A DNA stretch of 64,000 nucleotides from Piper betle (lineage: Eukaryota > Streptophyta > Magnoliopsida > Piperales > Piperaceae), in contig JAURVB010009670.1 of NCBI GenBank assembly GCA_033002965.1, forward strand, positions 1-64,000, read 5' to 3'. Positions 24,791 to 36,297 of the stretch are shown here, piece after piece (the stretch's first letter is position 1; every line of letters starts with the position of its first letter). The position numbers and the translations under genes were made by a program. The notes under the pieces were generated by a model, which made no database searches, was not told the origin of the DNA, and worked only from the letters and a program-made list of their open reading frames with translations.

Positions 24791-27480
24791 ACTGATCCAG
24801 GTGTGGTGAAGATGGGCAATAATGGGACTTCTAAAATTGTTGGCCATGGTGATGTGCATATTGTGACCAATTTTAGTTGCAAACTTGTTTTGAAAAATGT
24901 ACATCGTGTTCCTGATTTAAGATTGAATTTGATATCAACAAGTGTGTTAGATGATGAGGGCTATGTTTCATAATTTTCATGTGGCTTATAAAAATTGGTG
25001 AAAGGATCTCTAGTGGTTGGTAAAGGGAAAAAGTGTGGTGGTCTTTATAGGACTACATCTAGTCTGGTTTGTGGGGAGGTTAATGTTACCTCTACTACTC
25101 TCACAGGTACATTCTAATGTTTGTAGTCCAATGGAGATGAAGTCTCTTCATGGATTCTCTTATTTTGTCACTTTCCTTGATGATGCTTCAAGGAAGGTAT
25201 GGTGTTACTGTTTGAAGAATAAAAGTGATGGGTTTAATAATTTCAAATCATTTCATATTCTTGTAGAGACAGAAACAGGGAAGACTTTAAAATGTTTGAG
25301 AAGTGATAATGGAGGTGAGTATTGCTTTAATGAGTTTCAGGTTTATTGTGACAAACATGGCATTCAGCATGAGAAGATTGTTCCCCATACCCACAATTGA
25401 ATGGAGTGGCTGAGAGGATGAACAGAACAATTTAAAAAAGGGTTCGGCGTATGCTTTCCACGGTAAACTTACCTAAAGGTTTTTAGGCTGAAGCTGTTTG
25501 TACTGTTTGTTATTTAATTAACAGGTCTCCTACACTTGCTTTAAGTGGAGATGTTTTAGAAAAAGTTTGGACTGGTAGGAAGGTAAACTACACTTATTTA
25601 AAGGTGTTTGGTTGTTAAGCCTTTGTACATGTGCCAAAGGAACTAAGGTCTACGCTTGATGCTCGGACATTTAAATGCATATTTCTGGGTTATTATAGTG
25701 AAGAGTTTGGTTTCAGACTTTGGGATCTTAAGGAGAAGAAGATTGTTTGAAGCCGGGATGTGGTGTTTTGAGAGAAGCGGTTTCTAGAGGACTTTAGGAA
25801 TGAAACAACTACCCAAAGTGATTCCCAAGATTATATTGTGAAGGTTAAGACTACATCTATTCCTCCAACAGTTGTAGAAGATATTGTTCAAGATATTGTT
25901 GAACAAATTGATGAAAAAGTTAGAGATGACATTCCTTTTCCTTGCCTTGTGACGATGAAGGTGAGGAGAATGATATTACGAATGATACAGCTCCTGATGA
26001 ACAGGTACATGATGGTGATCAGGTTGTTGATCAAGGGGAGGATGATGCTACTAGAACAAATATGGTAGAGTTGTTAAGCCATCTATGAAGTATCCAAAGT
26101 CTACTTATGTGACTCTCATAGAAAGTGGTCAGCCTGAAGACTTCAATGAAGCTCTTAGTCACCAGGAGAAAGACAAATGAGTAAGTGTTATGCGAGAGGA
26201 ACTAAAGTCATTGCATAAGAACAATATGTATGAGATTGTGAATCTTTCTAAGGACAGAAAGGCCTTGAAGAACAAATGGGATTATCGGCTTAAGCATGAA
26301 GAAGGTAGCTCACAACCAAGGTACAAGGCAAGACTTGTAGTGAAAGTTTCGGGCAGAAGTAAGGTATTGACTTTGACAAAAAATTTTCACCTGTTGTAAA
26401 AATGTCTTCAATCCGTTATGTGTTAGGTTTGGTTGTACGTATGGATTTGGAGGTTGAACAGTTAAATGTGAAGACTACATTTCTCCATGGTGATCTTGAT
26501 GAACCAATCTATATGGAACAACTTGAGGGTTTTTTAGATAAGGAAAAAAACAGGTGGTGTGCAGATTAAAGAAGGGTTTGTATGGCTTCAAGCAAGCTCC
26601 TGGACAGTGGTACAAGAACTTTGATTCTTTTATGGAGAGTCAAGTCTACAACAAAACTATTTCAGACCATTGTGTATTTATCAAAAAATTTGGGAAAAAT
26701 GACTTTATCATTTTGCTTCTTTATATTGATGATATGTTGATTCTTGGACATGATAAATCAAGAATTGTATATTTGAAGAAAAGTTTAAGCAAATCCTTTG
26801 CTATGACAGATTTGGGTCCAGTTGGGCAAATTCTTTGTATGTCCATCTGGCAGGATAGAAAAGCTAAGAAGATTTAGTTATCCCAAGAGAAATACATTGA
26901 GAAGATTCTTGAGCGGTTCAACATGAAGGAAGCTAAGCCGGTTGTTGTTCCACTAGGAGCTCAATTTAAATTGGAGAAGGGTGAGCTAAATGAAGCAAAA
27001 GTATATGAAATGAAGACTATCCCTTATTCATCTGCTGTAGGGAGTCTTATGTATACTATGGTTTGTACTAGACCAGAGATAGCGTATGTTGTCGGGGCAG
27101 TAAGCAGACATTTGTCTAATCCTGGTAGAGAGCATTGGCAAGCAGTTAAGTGGATATTGAGATATTTGATTGGTACTTCCAAGATAGGTTTATGCTTTGG
27201 GGGAGGTAAGCCTATATTATCATGTTATACTGATGCAAATATGGATGGTGATCCTGACTCTAGGAAGTCTACTATTGGGGTTGTTACTTTTGTGGGTGGT
27301 GCTGTTTCTTGGTCGTCCAAATTGCAAAAGTGTGTTGCTCTATTCACAACTGAAGCTGAATTGATTGTAGTTACAGAAGGTTGCAAAGATAAGTATGAGG
27401 TATTTTGCAATAGTCAAAGTGCTATACATTTGAGTAAAGATTCTAGTTTTCATTCAAAGTGTAAACACATAGATGTTTGA
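24791..27480 (+). pseudogene. Copia protease remainder, integrase, reverse transcriptase and RNase H (broken)
   Basis: The order and motifs are Copia-like. The protease tail runs into NLISTSVLDDEG at about 24930-24955. The integrase core (about 25105-25600) has FLDDASRKVW and LRSDNGGEY. The reverse transcriptase (about 26190-26880) has VCRLKKGLYGFKQAPGQW and the catalytic YIDDMLI near 26725. The RNase H (about 26923-27480) has CYTDANMDGD and FTTEAEL. At least six interruptions are seen, for example stops at about 25398, 25750, 26178 and 26876 and a frameshift near 26550. A 3' tail (about 27480-27674) leads to the right LTR. Confidence 0.85.
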
Positions 27481-27674
27481 TATCATTAGGTAAGAGATGT
27501 GTTAGAAAAAAGTTATTAGAGTTGAACAAGGTTCACACTGACATGAACATTTAAGATATGTTAACCAAGATTGTGCTAAAGGACAAACATTTATTTTGTA
27601 GAAGTGGAGCTAGTATGGAGAATTTTGCTACCACTTATGTCTAGTTATCTCAAGGATTCATGAAGGAGAGGATT

Positions 27675-28300
27675 TGTTGAGTTTCCTCATCCATCCGCAT
27701 TGAAAAACTCAATTGTCAGTTTTTTGATTTTTCATTTATCACACTAATGGTTGGTATTTCGTATACCTATGTGTGATTTCATCCTTTTCTATCAAAGTTT
27801 AGTAAGATGACTTCTAGAATTCTACTCATATTCTTTTATATAAAGTAGAATTCTATTGATGTTAAGCAGAACATTCTCTTAACAATTTTTTTAGCACATT
27901 TGGCTTATAAAGGGAGAGTTTGGAGAAGTTTTTCATCATCTCAAGTTGAAGTGGGGGTCGTAATCCAAGGTGTGAGGCTGATCTATTTTTCTTTTAAGGT
28001 ATACGTTATTTTCTCAATTTCTCATATATTATATTTCTCAAGAGTTGTATCTTTTATATCTTATTATTGGTCTGCTTTGTATTAGGAGAGTTTTCTCAAA
28101 TTTTATTCGATACTTGATTATAAAAGATTTTCTTAATCAAGGTTGATCAAATAGGTTGCTTTTCTTTTCTCTAATTTGGAGGAAAGTTTCCATCTATTTT
28201 TATTTTACGTGTCTCTTATTTTATCTTATATTTGTTTTCATTTCATCTTCAGGGGAAATATTTTCTAAGTTATTTCTGGTGAAACGTCTATTTCCCAACA
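27675..28300 (+). repeat. Copia right LTR
   Basis: Starts TGTTGAGTTTCCTCATCC and ends TTTCCCAACA. It matches the left LTR along its length with substitutions and small indels. Host duplication unit 2 resumes at 28301 with CTCGATATGTCTAGAAGC. Confidence 0.88.
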
Positions 28301-29090
28301 CTCGATATGTCTAGAAGCATGGGAGAACATTCTTTTGCTAATAATATGACCAATATTCAATACTGGCTCATTCATACTATTACTATACCTTCTCTATTCA
28401 TTGCATGCTGGTTACTTTTCAGCACGGGTTTGTTTAGCTTACGATGTGTTTAGAAGTCCTCGACCGGACGAGTATTTCACAGACAGCCAGCAAGGGTTAG
28501 TGAGATTAGAAGTGCGAATCGTATTTACACAATTTTTATACGATTCACTGTCTAACAAAAAAACTACGACAAGCCCCTTAATTAAATTATACACTTCCCA
28601 CTCATGTAAACCTCATTTGTGGGCTTGTTGGCCTAAAATATAAAGGATAGAATAGATTCACACTAGATTTATAACTTAAATATACTAAAAACTATAATCT
28701 CATTCATAATAGATTAATAGTGAAACAGTATTCATGTTGTTAAGCTATTTTAATAATATAAATTAGATTCATGGTTTCACTGCCCTCTCCATGATTGGAG
28801 TCTAGACTTAGTAAAATTTATAATCGTTGAACTAGCATTTGAAAATTAAAGTAATCATGCTTAGAAGATAATTTGATTATGCATGTTTTTATTCAAAATT
28901 GTAATTATATCTTCTTATTTTCTAATTAAATTTATAAAATGAATCTATGATATATATGATCAAAAATCTTATCCTCTATATGAATTATCAAGCTCCGAAT
29001 CAAACAGGCACAAGCCCAATCCGACTTATTTAACATCAAGTCAAACTTCGAATCTAACTTCTTAGAGTTAAATCAAACTTAATCTAAGTT

Positions 29091-30027
29091 TCGAACACGC
29101 TAAATTTAACAATCAAATAGGTCGAAACATCTCTATAACCCAATCCAATGGCATTCCTTTAGGGGTAGGTGAACCCGTACGGCCCGCCAATTACTTAGAA
29201 CTCAATACTTGGCTAACATGCATTGTTTTCTTAAAAAAATTATTGAATGTTTAATATCATGCAAGAATAACACCATTTATCCGACAAACATTTTTAAGAA
29301 GAAAAAGGTAATGTTTGTGATTCAATTTTAATTATTATAAAAAAATTGTTACATGAAAGTTTATAAAGGACGTGAGTTAAAAATAAATAATTAGACTATA
29401 TTGGCTGTAAGACCAAATAAATACAAATACATTGGATATTATAGTATTGTTAGTCGCAAAGACTAACCTTAGTAGTAGTTGATATACAGTGCAACTCTAA
29501 TATAATATAATGAAACATTGTGGGGCAAAGGCTTGGATGCCTACATTGTAATAGACATTTCCCATTGCAATTTTATGGACCAGTAGAGGTAAATTATCCG
29601 GACAAGAAAACAATAAAATACATCCTAATCAAATAAAATCATTATCAGGAATGATACCATAAAATCAAACTGTATCTAATCTGTATCAAAGGAGAAATAG
29701 ATACAGCATCAATAAAAACTTAAGAAAACTTCAATGTGTAAAACATTGTACTTGAGGTACCTTGAAATAGTTGTGTGATAAATATATATTCACAAAAAAA
29801 CAGACAAGATATTAGCTATCACACACACATGATACGAACATATATAAACAGATTCCAGATGTGATAGGCGAATCCATGCAATTGTCATAGCAAACCACGA
29901 CAAAAGAAAAAACCCAGAAAGATTTTGACAATATGGTGTACTAGAGAGTCTTAGATAGAGAATGAACACATATATGACAATCCAAACATTGTTGTGAACA
30001 CACCCTTCAGTATCCACCTTCCAGAGC
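29091..30027. other. Intergenic DNA between the Copia nest and the HIR gene
   Basis: No gene or repeat recognised. The last part (about 29780-30027) probably holds the 3' untranslated region of the minus-strand HIR gene. Confidence 0.4.
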
Positions 30028-32614
30028 TCAATGTTGGGCACTTGATGCCTGGAGAAGCCCTTCTCTGATTTGGGCAGCAACATCGCGGACTGCGCCAGGT
30101 CCGTGGGGGATAAAAACTGCAGAGGATTTGGACGCAGCACCAATCTCCTTCATGGTGTCAAAGTATTGAGTAACCAACACCATATCCATGACATCTTTTG
30201 CAGTAGTCCCTGGAACATTCACAGCGAATCCAAGCACGCTGTCACGCAGACCATCAACAATGGCTTGTCGCTGGCGTGCAATACCCAGTCCTGAAAGATA
30301 CTTGGATTCAGCCTCTCCCTCGGCCCTCTTGATTTGCAGAATCTTTTCAGCTTCTGCTTTCTCGTTTGCTGCCACTCTCAACCTCGCAGCTGAACATGAT
30401 TAACACAGGAGATTAGACAACTCACAAGAAATTCTATTTAGTCAACTCTGAATGAGTAAAAACAGCTGCAAATGATCCACGCCAAACATCAGACAACATA
30501 AGAGGGAACGTATGAAATCACTTCTGAATGAATCATTGTAAAAAACATAACATAAAAATTTCATTATTTTGAATTGAGGCTAGACTGTGACAAATGAAAC
30601 CCGGAAGACAAGGAAATAATGCTTCACACAACATATTATAAATAACAAAACAGTAATCCTCAAAAAATTAAGCCTTCCTCCTCCCTCACGTTCGTTATAT
30701 AAATCTAGTTGTACCCATGCAAAATTCGAGATTCTGCTTATCCTTCTCTTTTATAATGTGCATCAAACGGGAAAAAGAGTTCCATGGTGAAATCTGAGGA
30801 AGATTCCGGTGCAAATAATCATACAACAAGCAAAAGCAAGGCTATCTTCACGAAAAAAATTATCTTAACTCTCCATCGTGTTACCAGGACTTCCACAACA
30901 TTCCAAAAGTAAAATACCAAACCCTTATTCTTAAAAATGGCAGGAACCAAGTTTTGCTGAAAAATAAAACGCACAAGAACTAATTTGTAGAATTTTACCT
31001 GCATTAATTTCATTCATAGCACGTTTCACATGTTCATCAGGTTCAATATCAACAATCAGGGTCTGAACAATTTCATAGCCATATGCAGACATAGCCTGTT
31101 CATATATCAAGATGGAGAGAGAGGCATTAGCCTGAGAAGAAAAGATAGTCTTAGCCAAATAAAATAATGAACGATAACAGAAGATCATTTACCTTTTCAA
31201 GTTCCTCTTCTACAGCCTTTGCAATTTCATTTTTTGTTCAAAAGTATCATCCAGAGTGAGCTTAGGAACACTGGCACGAATTACTGGAAGCGAAAAAAGA
31301 AGCAGATCAACATATCTTTAATATCAGAAGAAATAAATTGACTCTGAGCATAGCCAGTACACAACATTAAAAAAAGGTAAATGGAAGAGAAAAAACACGA
31401 GAACAAATTATCATGAAGTTCATTTCAGAAACTAAGTTGTTCTGATGCAAAGACACATCAGAACAGAGTAATGTAAATGGACGAATAATCACATGTTTCT
31501 GCCTATATAAACAGAATAAAAACTAGACAAACGTGGCCATGCATTGCTGGCTACAACCAGTCTAGAGAGGTATCACTATTATAAATCTTAGTGTCTAAAG
31601 CATGTATGCCATCACCAACAGCCTATTCATTGAAAACTCGATCCAAGGCAAGGATACTTTTTTCTATGCAACTAAATAACAGAAAATGCAGGCAAAGAGC
31701 ATTCATTCATAAAATTCCTGTGCATACCATCAAACACATAAGCCTGAATCTGCGTCCGAGTGTTGCTGAGCTTGTAATAGGCATCACTTGCATTGTCAGC
31801 CAGGGCACGGTACTGAATTGAAGCAACCACGTTCACAAATACATTGTCCTGCTTAATGGAAAGAAAGTAGGTATAACAAACAAATAAACAAGCACGAAAA
31901 ACAGTAAAAAGTGGCAGATCTAATGACCAAGTCAGGAGATGTCATAAGATTAAGTGAAACAATTAAATATTCCATTACAAGAACCCAAACTTCATTTTGG
32001 TTCAAGCAAAACAACTAACATGGTATGAAAATATGAAGCACCCATTCGTCTAAGTAAAAGCCCCTCAAGATCTTCCGGGGAATAATTATAAGCAGCAATA
32101 TGAAATTGAAGTAATAGCACACACAAAATTGTGAATAATATCAGAGAACTAAAACAACAGACAGAATAAAGCATCCACTAAATTCAATAATAAATTCAAT
32201 GACCTAGTCAAGAACATGAAATTCTCGCTGCAGACCAGTCTCCATCAACATGGCATGTACACTCCAAAATTCCAAATGCTAAAAGACAAAAGATGGGAAA
32301 TTTCAAAATTAACGACGAATATTTCATACTTTGACGTTGGAAAAAATAAACAGAACTATGCACGTAGATGGACCAGATTAGGGGACGGATAAAGCAAGAA
32401 CAAGGAATGAAGTATTTTTAAAAACCTTTGTCTTCGTTTCACATTTGACATCCAGCTGCTTCAGCCTTAGCGAAAGACGGCCGGCAATTTTCTGGCCAAA
32501 GATCCACGGGAGACAATGACATCCAGGCTGAAGAACTTCCTCAAACTTCCCAAACGATTCCTTGATAGCAACAGTGGATTGTTCCACCTGCACACAGCAA
32601 AACATCTGACCCAT
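30028..32614 (-). CDS. HIR: Hypersensitive-induced reaction protein (SPFH/prohibitin family), with a one-base frameshift
   Basis: Five coding exons on the minus strand: 32426-32614, 31728-31848, 31193-31283, 30999-31095 and 30028-30389, with GT...AG introns. The frames add up to 286 residues, the usual HIR length, if one base is allowed in exon 3. Seen: the MGQMFCC start (Gly2 for myristoylation, cysteines for acylation), the PHB domain through residues about 10-190, a coiled-coil rich in A/E/K ([24 protein letters not shown] has the usual spacing), and a conserved end REGLLQ. HIR proteins form plasma-membrane microdomain oligomers and take part in immune cell death (family knowledge). Oddity: a run of six A's (plus T6 at 31230-31235) where the frame needs seven, at residues 120-122. 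Everything else, including every splice site, is intact. A base-calling or assembly error is therefore as likely as a genuine null allele. Confidence 0.88.
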
Positions 32615-34150
32615 CTTTGACCCTGTACATTAAAATTCAGAGCACAGCATGTGAGATTCTGATGCAAGGACAAAACATAAGCCATCAAATTTCGCAACAT
32701 GACAACTAAAGGAATAAGTTAATTTTCCAAAGTTTAAACAGAGTAACATGACCCCCCCACAAACCAACAACATGAACACATGAGGAGCAACATCATTTCA
32801 CATATCCACACAACTCATCTAACAGGCAAGAGTTAACAACAACATACCAACAAATTTCAATCGCGTGAATCGGAAAAAAGAGCACGATAGTGGCCTTCGC
32901 CCATCAAAAATAGTTCATAACCCCTCCTCCCCTCAACAATTCATTCATACTCTTGTCATCTACTGACACTCCACATAAATAAGGAAGGCCGCACAAGGCA
33001 AAAAAAAAAAATCATCCACTTACTTCAAAATTAAAAGCAAAAAAAACAAGTATATTCATCTAAATGTGTAAAAATCATACTCACACTTAAAAGTACTCTA
33101 TCGTTGCTATAACGGTGGAAACAAGGAAGCCCATACGTACACGCATGAAAAGGAAAAGGGAAGGGAAAACGAAAAAGAAAAGAAAAAACAAAAAAAAAGA
33201 GATAATGATTCCCTCAACAGTCCATTTGTAACATACCCTTTTAACATAAAAATGTGGAAATAATGGAGCCCAACACCAACCCCCTAAGACAACCAAACCA
33301 GAAAAAAACAAAGCCAATCAACCCAAAAAAAAACCATCTTCGAGGGCAAATGCTAGGCAAAAACCAGGGTTAATACAACCAAACAAGTAAAAAAAAATAA
33401 ACAAATCGGCATACTAACCATCATCCTAAGAAACCCACAAACCCTCCCCCACAACAAATGCCAGGAAAAGCACAAAATAAACCCCACATCACAAGGCAAA
33501 AGCACTTACCCAGATCAGAAAAGAAGCTTTCCAAGACACCAAGAATGAAAGGAGACAGTAAAGTAGTCCATTCAGAGATGAATGTTATCACCCAGAAAAA
33601 AATGAATGACTTCCAAAAATCCCCACCCAAGCCAGGAATTTTTTTTTTTTCATCAACTCTAACTAAGTAAATGAGCAGTTAACGATTAAAAGATGCCACA
33701 CCCCAACCCAACACAACACATCACAAACCTCGTCAACAACATGAAGAAAAGATGCCACTCACGCACGAACTTACAAACAAACATAATGACAACCACGAAA
33801 ATTATGATTTCTTTTCATTTTTTTCCAATCTATAGATGATGATCAGTAATTTTTTTCTAAGCGTTCCATCAAATACCTGAGCACAAACCCACGAAAGAAA
33901 AAAGTCACAATCTACTAAAAGAGAATGGTTTGTTAGATTAGACATATATTTGTATATATTTATATAGGTGGCTGTCAATGGATGGCGTTTCCTGCGGTGC
34001 AAGCCGTTGTTGCGGTGAAGGAGATGGCTTGCTTGCTCAGAGCGTCGAATTGATGGAGCTGATCTGGTCCGTCGATCTACAACGCCTTTGAACCACAACC
34101 AACAGATTTTGGGTCTTTGGTTTTGTCGCTGTTCTAGGAAGCCGGCAATT
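32615..34150 (-). other. HIR 5' untranslated region, probable leader intron and promoter side
   Basis: A 3' splice site (TGTACAG followed by GGTCAAAG then ATG) sits eight bases before the HIR start codon, so a leader intron is likely. It would run from about 32623 to an unlocated donor near 33.9-34.1 kb. A TATATAAATATATAC stretch on the minus strand near 33953-33970 could be a TATA region, or the leader exon could lie near 34050-34150. Open frames here look non-coding. Confidence 0.35.
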
Positions 34151-35447
34151 CACACCATCGCCGTTTCACCTTCTTCCTCTTCTTCGATGGCGTTGGACGA
34201 GTTATGATTTGAAGATAAAATTGACATTTAGAAGAGGAATTTATGAAAAAAAGTGTTATTATCTACAAAAAAATAATAATAATAATTATGTTTTGAGGAA
34301 CTTATAAGAGGGGAATAAATTTTAAAAATGATAATTTTATTATTAATTTCGAATTCACTCAATTTTGCTCGAGTTAAAGTTCAACTCTTAAGTGAGCATG
34401 AGCAACGGATTCAATTTTTTTGTACACATAATAATTTATATATTTTTATATAATTATTCACATAAAATATAAAAAATAATAAATATAATTATATTGTAAC
34501 GATAGTTTTATATGATAATATAATAATTTTATTTTTCAAAAACTATTTCACATATGATTGAATTGAAATTAAATTATTTAAACTATCATAATTAATTTTA
34601 TCCCACTTCATATATATATATATATATAATGCCTGAATTTTTTTTTGTGTTTGACTCAAATTTGACTTGTGTCGAATTCTTTTAAGATAGTACTCGAACT
34701 CAAAATCACAAGTTGGGTTTGAACATATTTAAACTCGACTCTACTAGGGTGATAAATAAATTGCTCGTCCAAACAAATATAAAAAATGTATCCAATATTT
34801 ATTTAATGAATATTTTAATATTATATACTAATTAACATTCCTAGATGTGTTACTTTGTGAATTTCCCACGTCCACGTTAAAACGGGGCATACTATCCCAA
34901 GACGTCACATCACCGTCAGTTTATATGGGCCAGAAACGCAACAAACTATATACTCTTTTAACTTTGGCATGTGATTTTGCCCTCATCTAGAATTAGCAAA
35001 TTTTACAGAAGGCCTCAATTTGTTTTTTTTAAAATCATAAATAAAGAAAAAATTCTCTAATCCTAAGGACACTGGATTTACAATATATCTTTCTTAAATT
35101 CCCGAAGTCTGTCTAATAGGGCAGTAAGTGGTCGACTGGTTTATCATTTTACCTATGGTTTTAAAATAAAATAAAATAAAATAATTATATTTTTTTATTT
35201 TTTTAAAAATAATAATAAATTTACCTACACCGGTTTTGTTTTGAAACAATAATACCAAAAGTATTTAACATTACTATTTTCAAAATTTCATCTATCTACG
35301 AATTCATAAGTCTGCTGAGAATTTAATTTGATTTACGATTTGAAATAAATCATTCCTTTTGAACATATTTAATCACCAATTTTTAATTTATTTTTTAAAT
35401 AAAATAATTTTTGCGCATTAAATGTTAGTTTCTAATCAATACAAATA

Positions 35448-35449
<2 letters not shown>
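34151..35449. other. AT-rich intergenic DNA
   Basis: Nothing recognised. Contains A/T runs and a (TA)n tract near 34611-34628. Confidence 0.4.

Positions 35450-35490
<41 letters not shown>
35450..35490. repeat. (AT)n microsatellite
   Basis: About 20 uninterrupted AT dinucleotides, directly abutting the pararetrovirus-derived block. Such tracts are common at integration or recombination edges. Confidence 0.9.
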
Positions 35491-35493
<3 letters not shown>

Positions 35494-36143
35494 ATATGTC
35501 CACTCAACACATAGACATGATTTTAGGACAAAATTATTTGATTCATGATGAACGATCTTGTTATATTACACAAGATTATTTCATTCTTGCTCATAATACA
35601 ACAGTAAGTCCGGTAATATCTGAAGATATTACTAATCCGGTCATATTATCAGAGTTACGAGAAAAGCGTGCTGACTCTTCCACCAACGCACGAACACCTA
35701 CCAAGAAAATCCAAATTTATACTGGCTCAGATGATATGCCTCTCTTTCCAGATGAAACTGATGGAATTTCTGGAAAAACTGAAAAAAGAGCATAACATGA
35801 AAAATTCTTTCCTTTTGGTTTCTCTTGTATTTTGCCAAAATAGTAGATTAAGGCAGAAATGACCATAATTTTTTCAGTAGTATTTGTACTACTTATGTTC
35901 CAAATGTTGTCGATGATACATCTTTGGGAGTCATCAAGTCTTAAGCAATCCTTGCTTATGTATTGTCTGTGGGTGTTCTCATAAGAACACAATTGTGTTT
36001 GTCCAAAAGTAAGAACATTCCTAGAAATGTTTTTACCTTTTGAAATGTTTGGTCGGAGACTTAGCTCCATGTCGCCCTTGTTTTTGTAATCCCAAGACAT
36101 CTTGGGGGCATTGTTTCTGAAAACAATAGAAACCAAATTAGTT
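35491..36143. pseudogene. Endogenous pararetrovirus block, region with opposed frames
   Basis: A plus-strand frame at 35496-35795 has ILGQNYL and ITQDYFILAHN, which faintly resembles the conserved segment of caulimovirid movement or protease proteins. The overlapping minus-strand frame 35717-36187 is not recognised. The reverse transcriptase next door lies on the minus strand, so if this piece is viral the locus is inverted or joined from separate fragments. No promoter of the 35S type was found. Confidence 0.35.
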
Positions 36144-36297
36144 ACGATTTTAAGGAATCGAGAACCCTGAATTTTGAAAGTTTTCAAACTTATTTGTACG
36201 ATTTTAAGGAATCGTGAACCCTGAATTTTAAAGATTTCAAACTTTTGTATACGATTTTAAGGAATCGTGAACCCTGAATTTTGAAGATTTCAAACTT
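36144..36297. repeat. Tandem repeat, three units of about 53 bp
   Basis: ACGATTTTAAGGAATCG starts at 36144, 36198 and 36251, each unit followed by GAACCCTGAATTTT and a TTTCAAACTT tail. It lies immediately downstream of the viral RNase H stop (minus orientation), where caulimovirid genomes often have non-coding repeats. Confidence 0.85.

Larger units (their letters stand above)
14465..28300 (+). mobile_element. Ty1/Copia LTR retrotransposon, split by nested insertions
   Basis: Left LTR 14465-15084 (620 bp) and right LTR 27675-28300 (626 bp) both start TGTTGAGTTTCC and end ATTTCCCAACA. The binding site TGGCATTAGAGC (15087 on) is a diverged initiator-Met type. Internal order is gag, protease, integrase, reverse transcriptase, RNase H, which is Copia order. 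All domains carry stops or shifts, so the copy is dead. It is interrupted at about 16204-24790 by a gypsy-derived element. The flanks CTTAG and CTCGA correspond to CTCGG in duplication unit 1, so the 5-bp target duplication has decayed by C-to-T/G-to-A transitions. Confidence 0.88.
13258..29090 (+). repeat. Tandem segmental duplication, unit 2 (interrupted by transposons)
   Basis: The host sequence of unit 2 survives at 13258-13535, 14122-14464 and 28301-29090. Between these lie a TRIM (13536-14121) and the Copia nest (14465-28300). Alignment with unit 1 shows that the Copia insertion site corresponds to GGCTCGGTATGTCTGG at about 12428 in unit 1. The interruption is therefore exact and both insertions postdate the duplication. 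Confidence 0.75.

Noticed and set aside
33802..34098. 98-residue minus-strand frame upstream of HIR
   Set aside because: No recognisable domain; the position fits the leader and promoter region of HIR.
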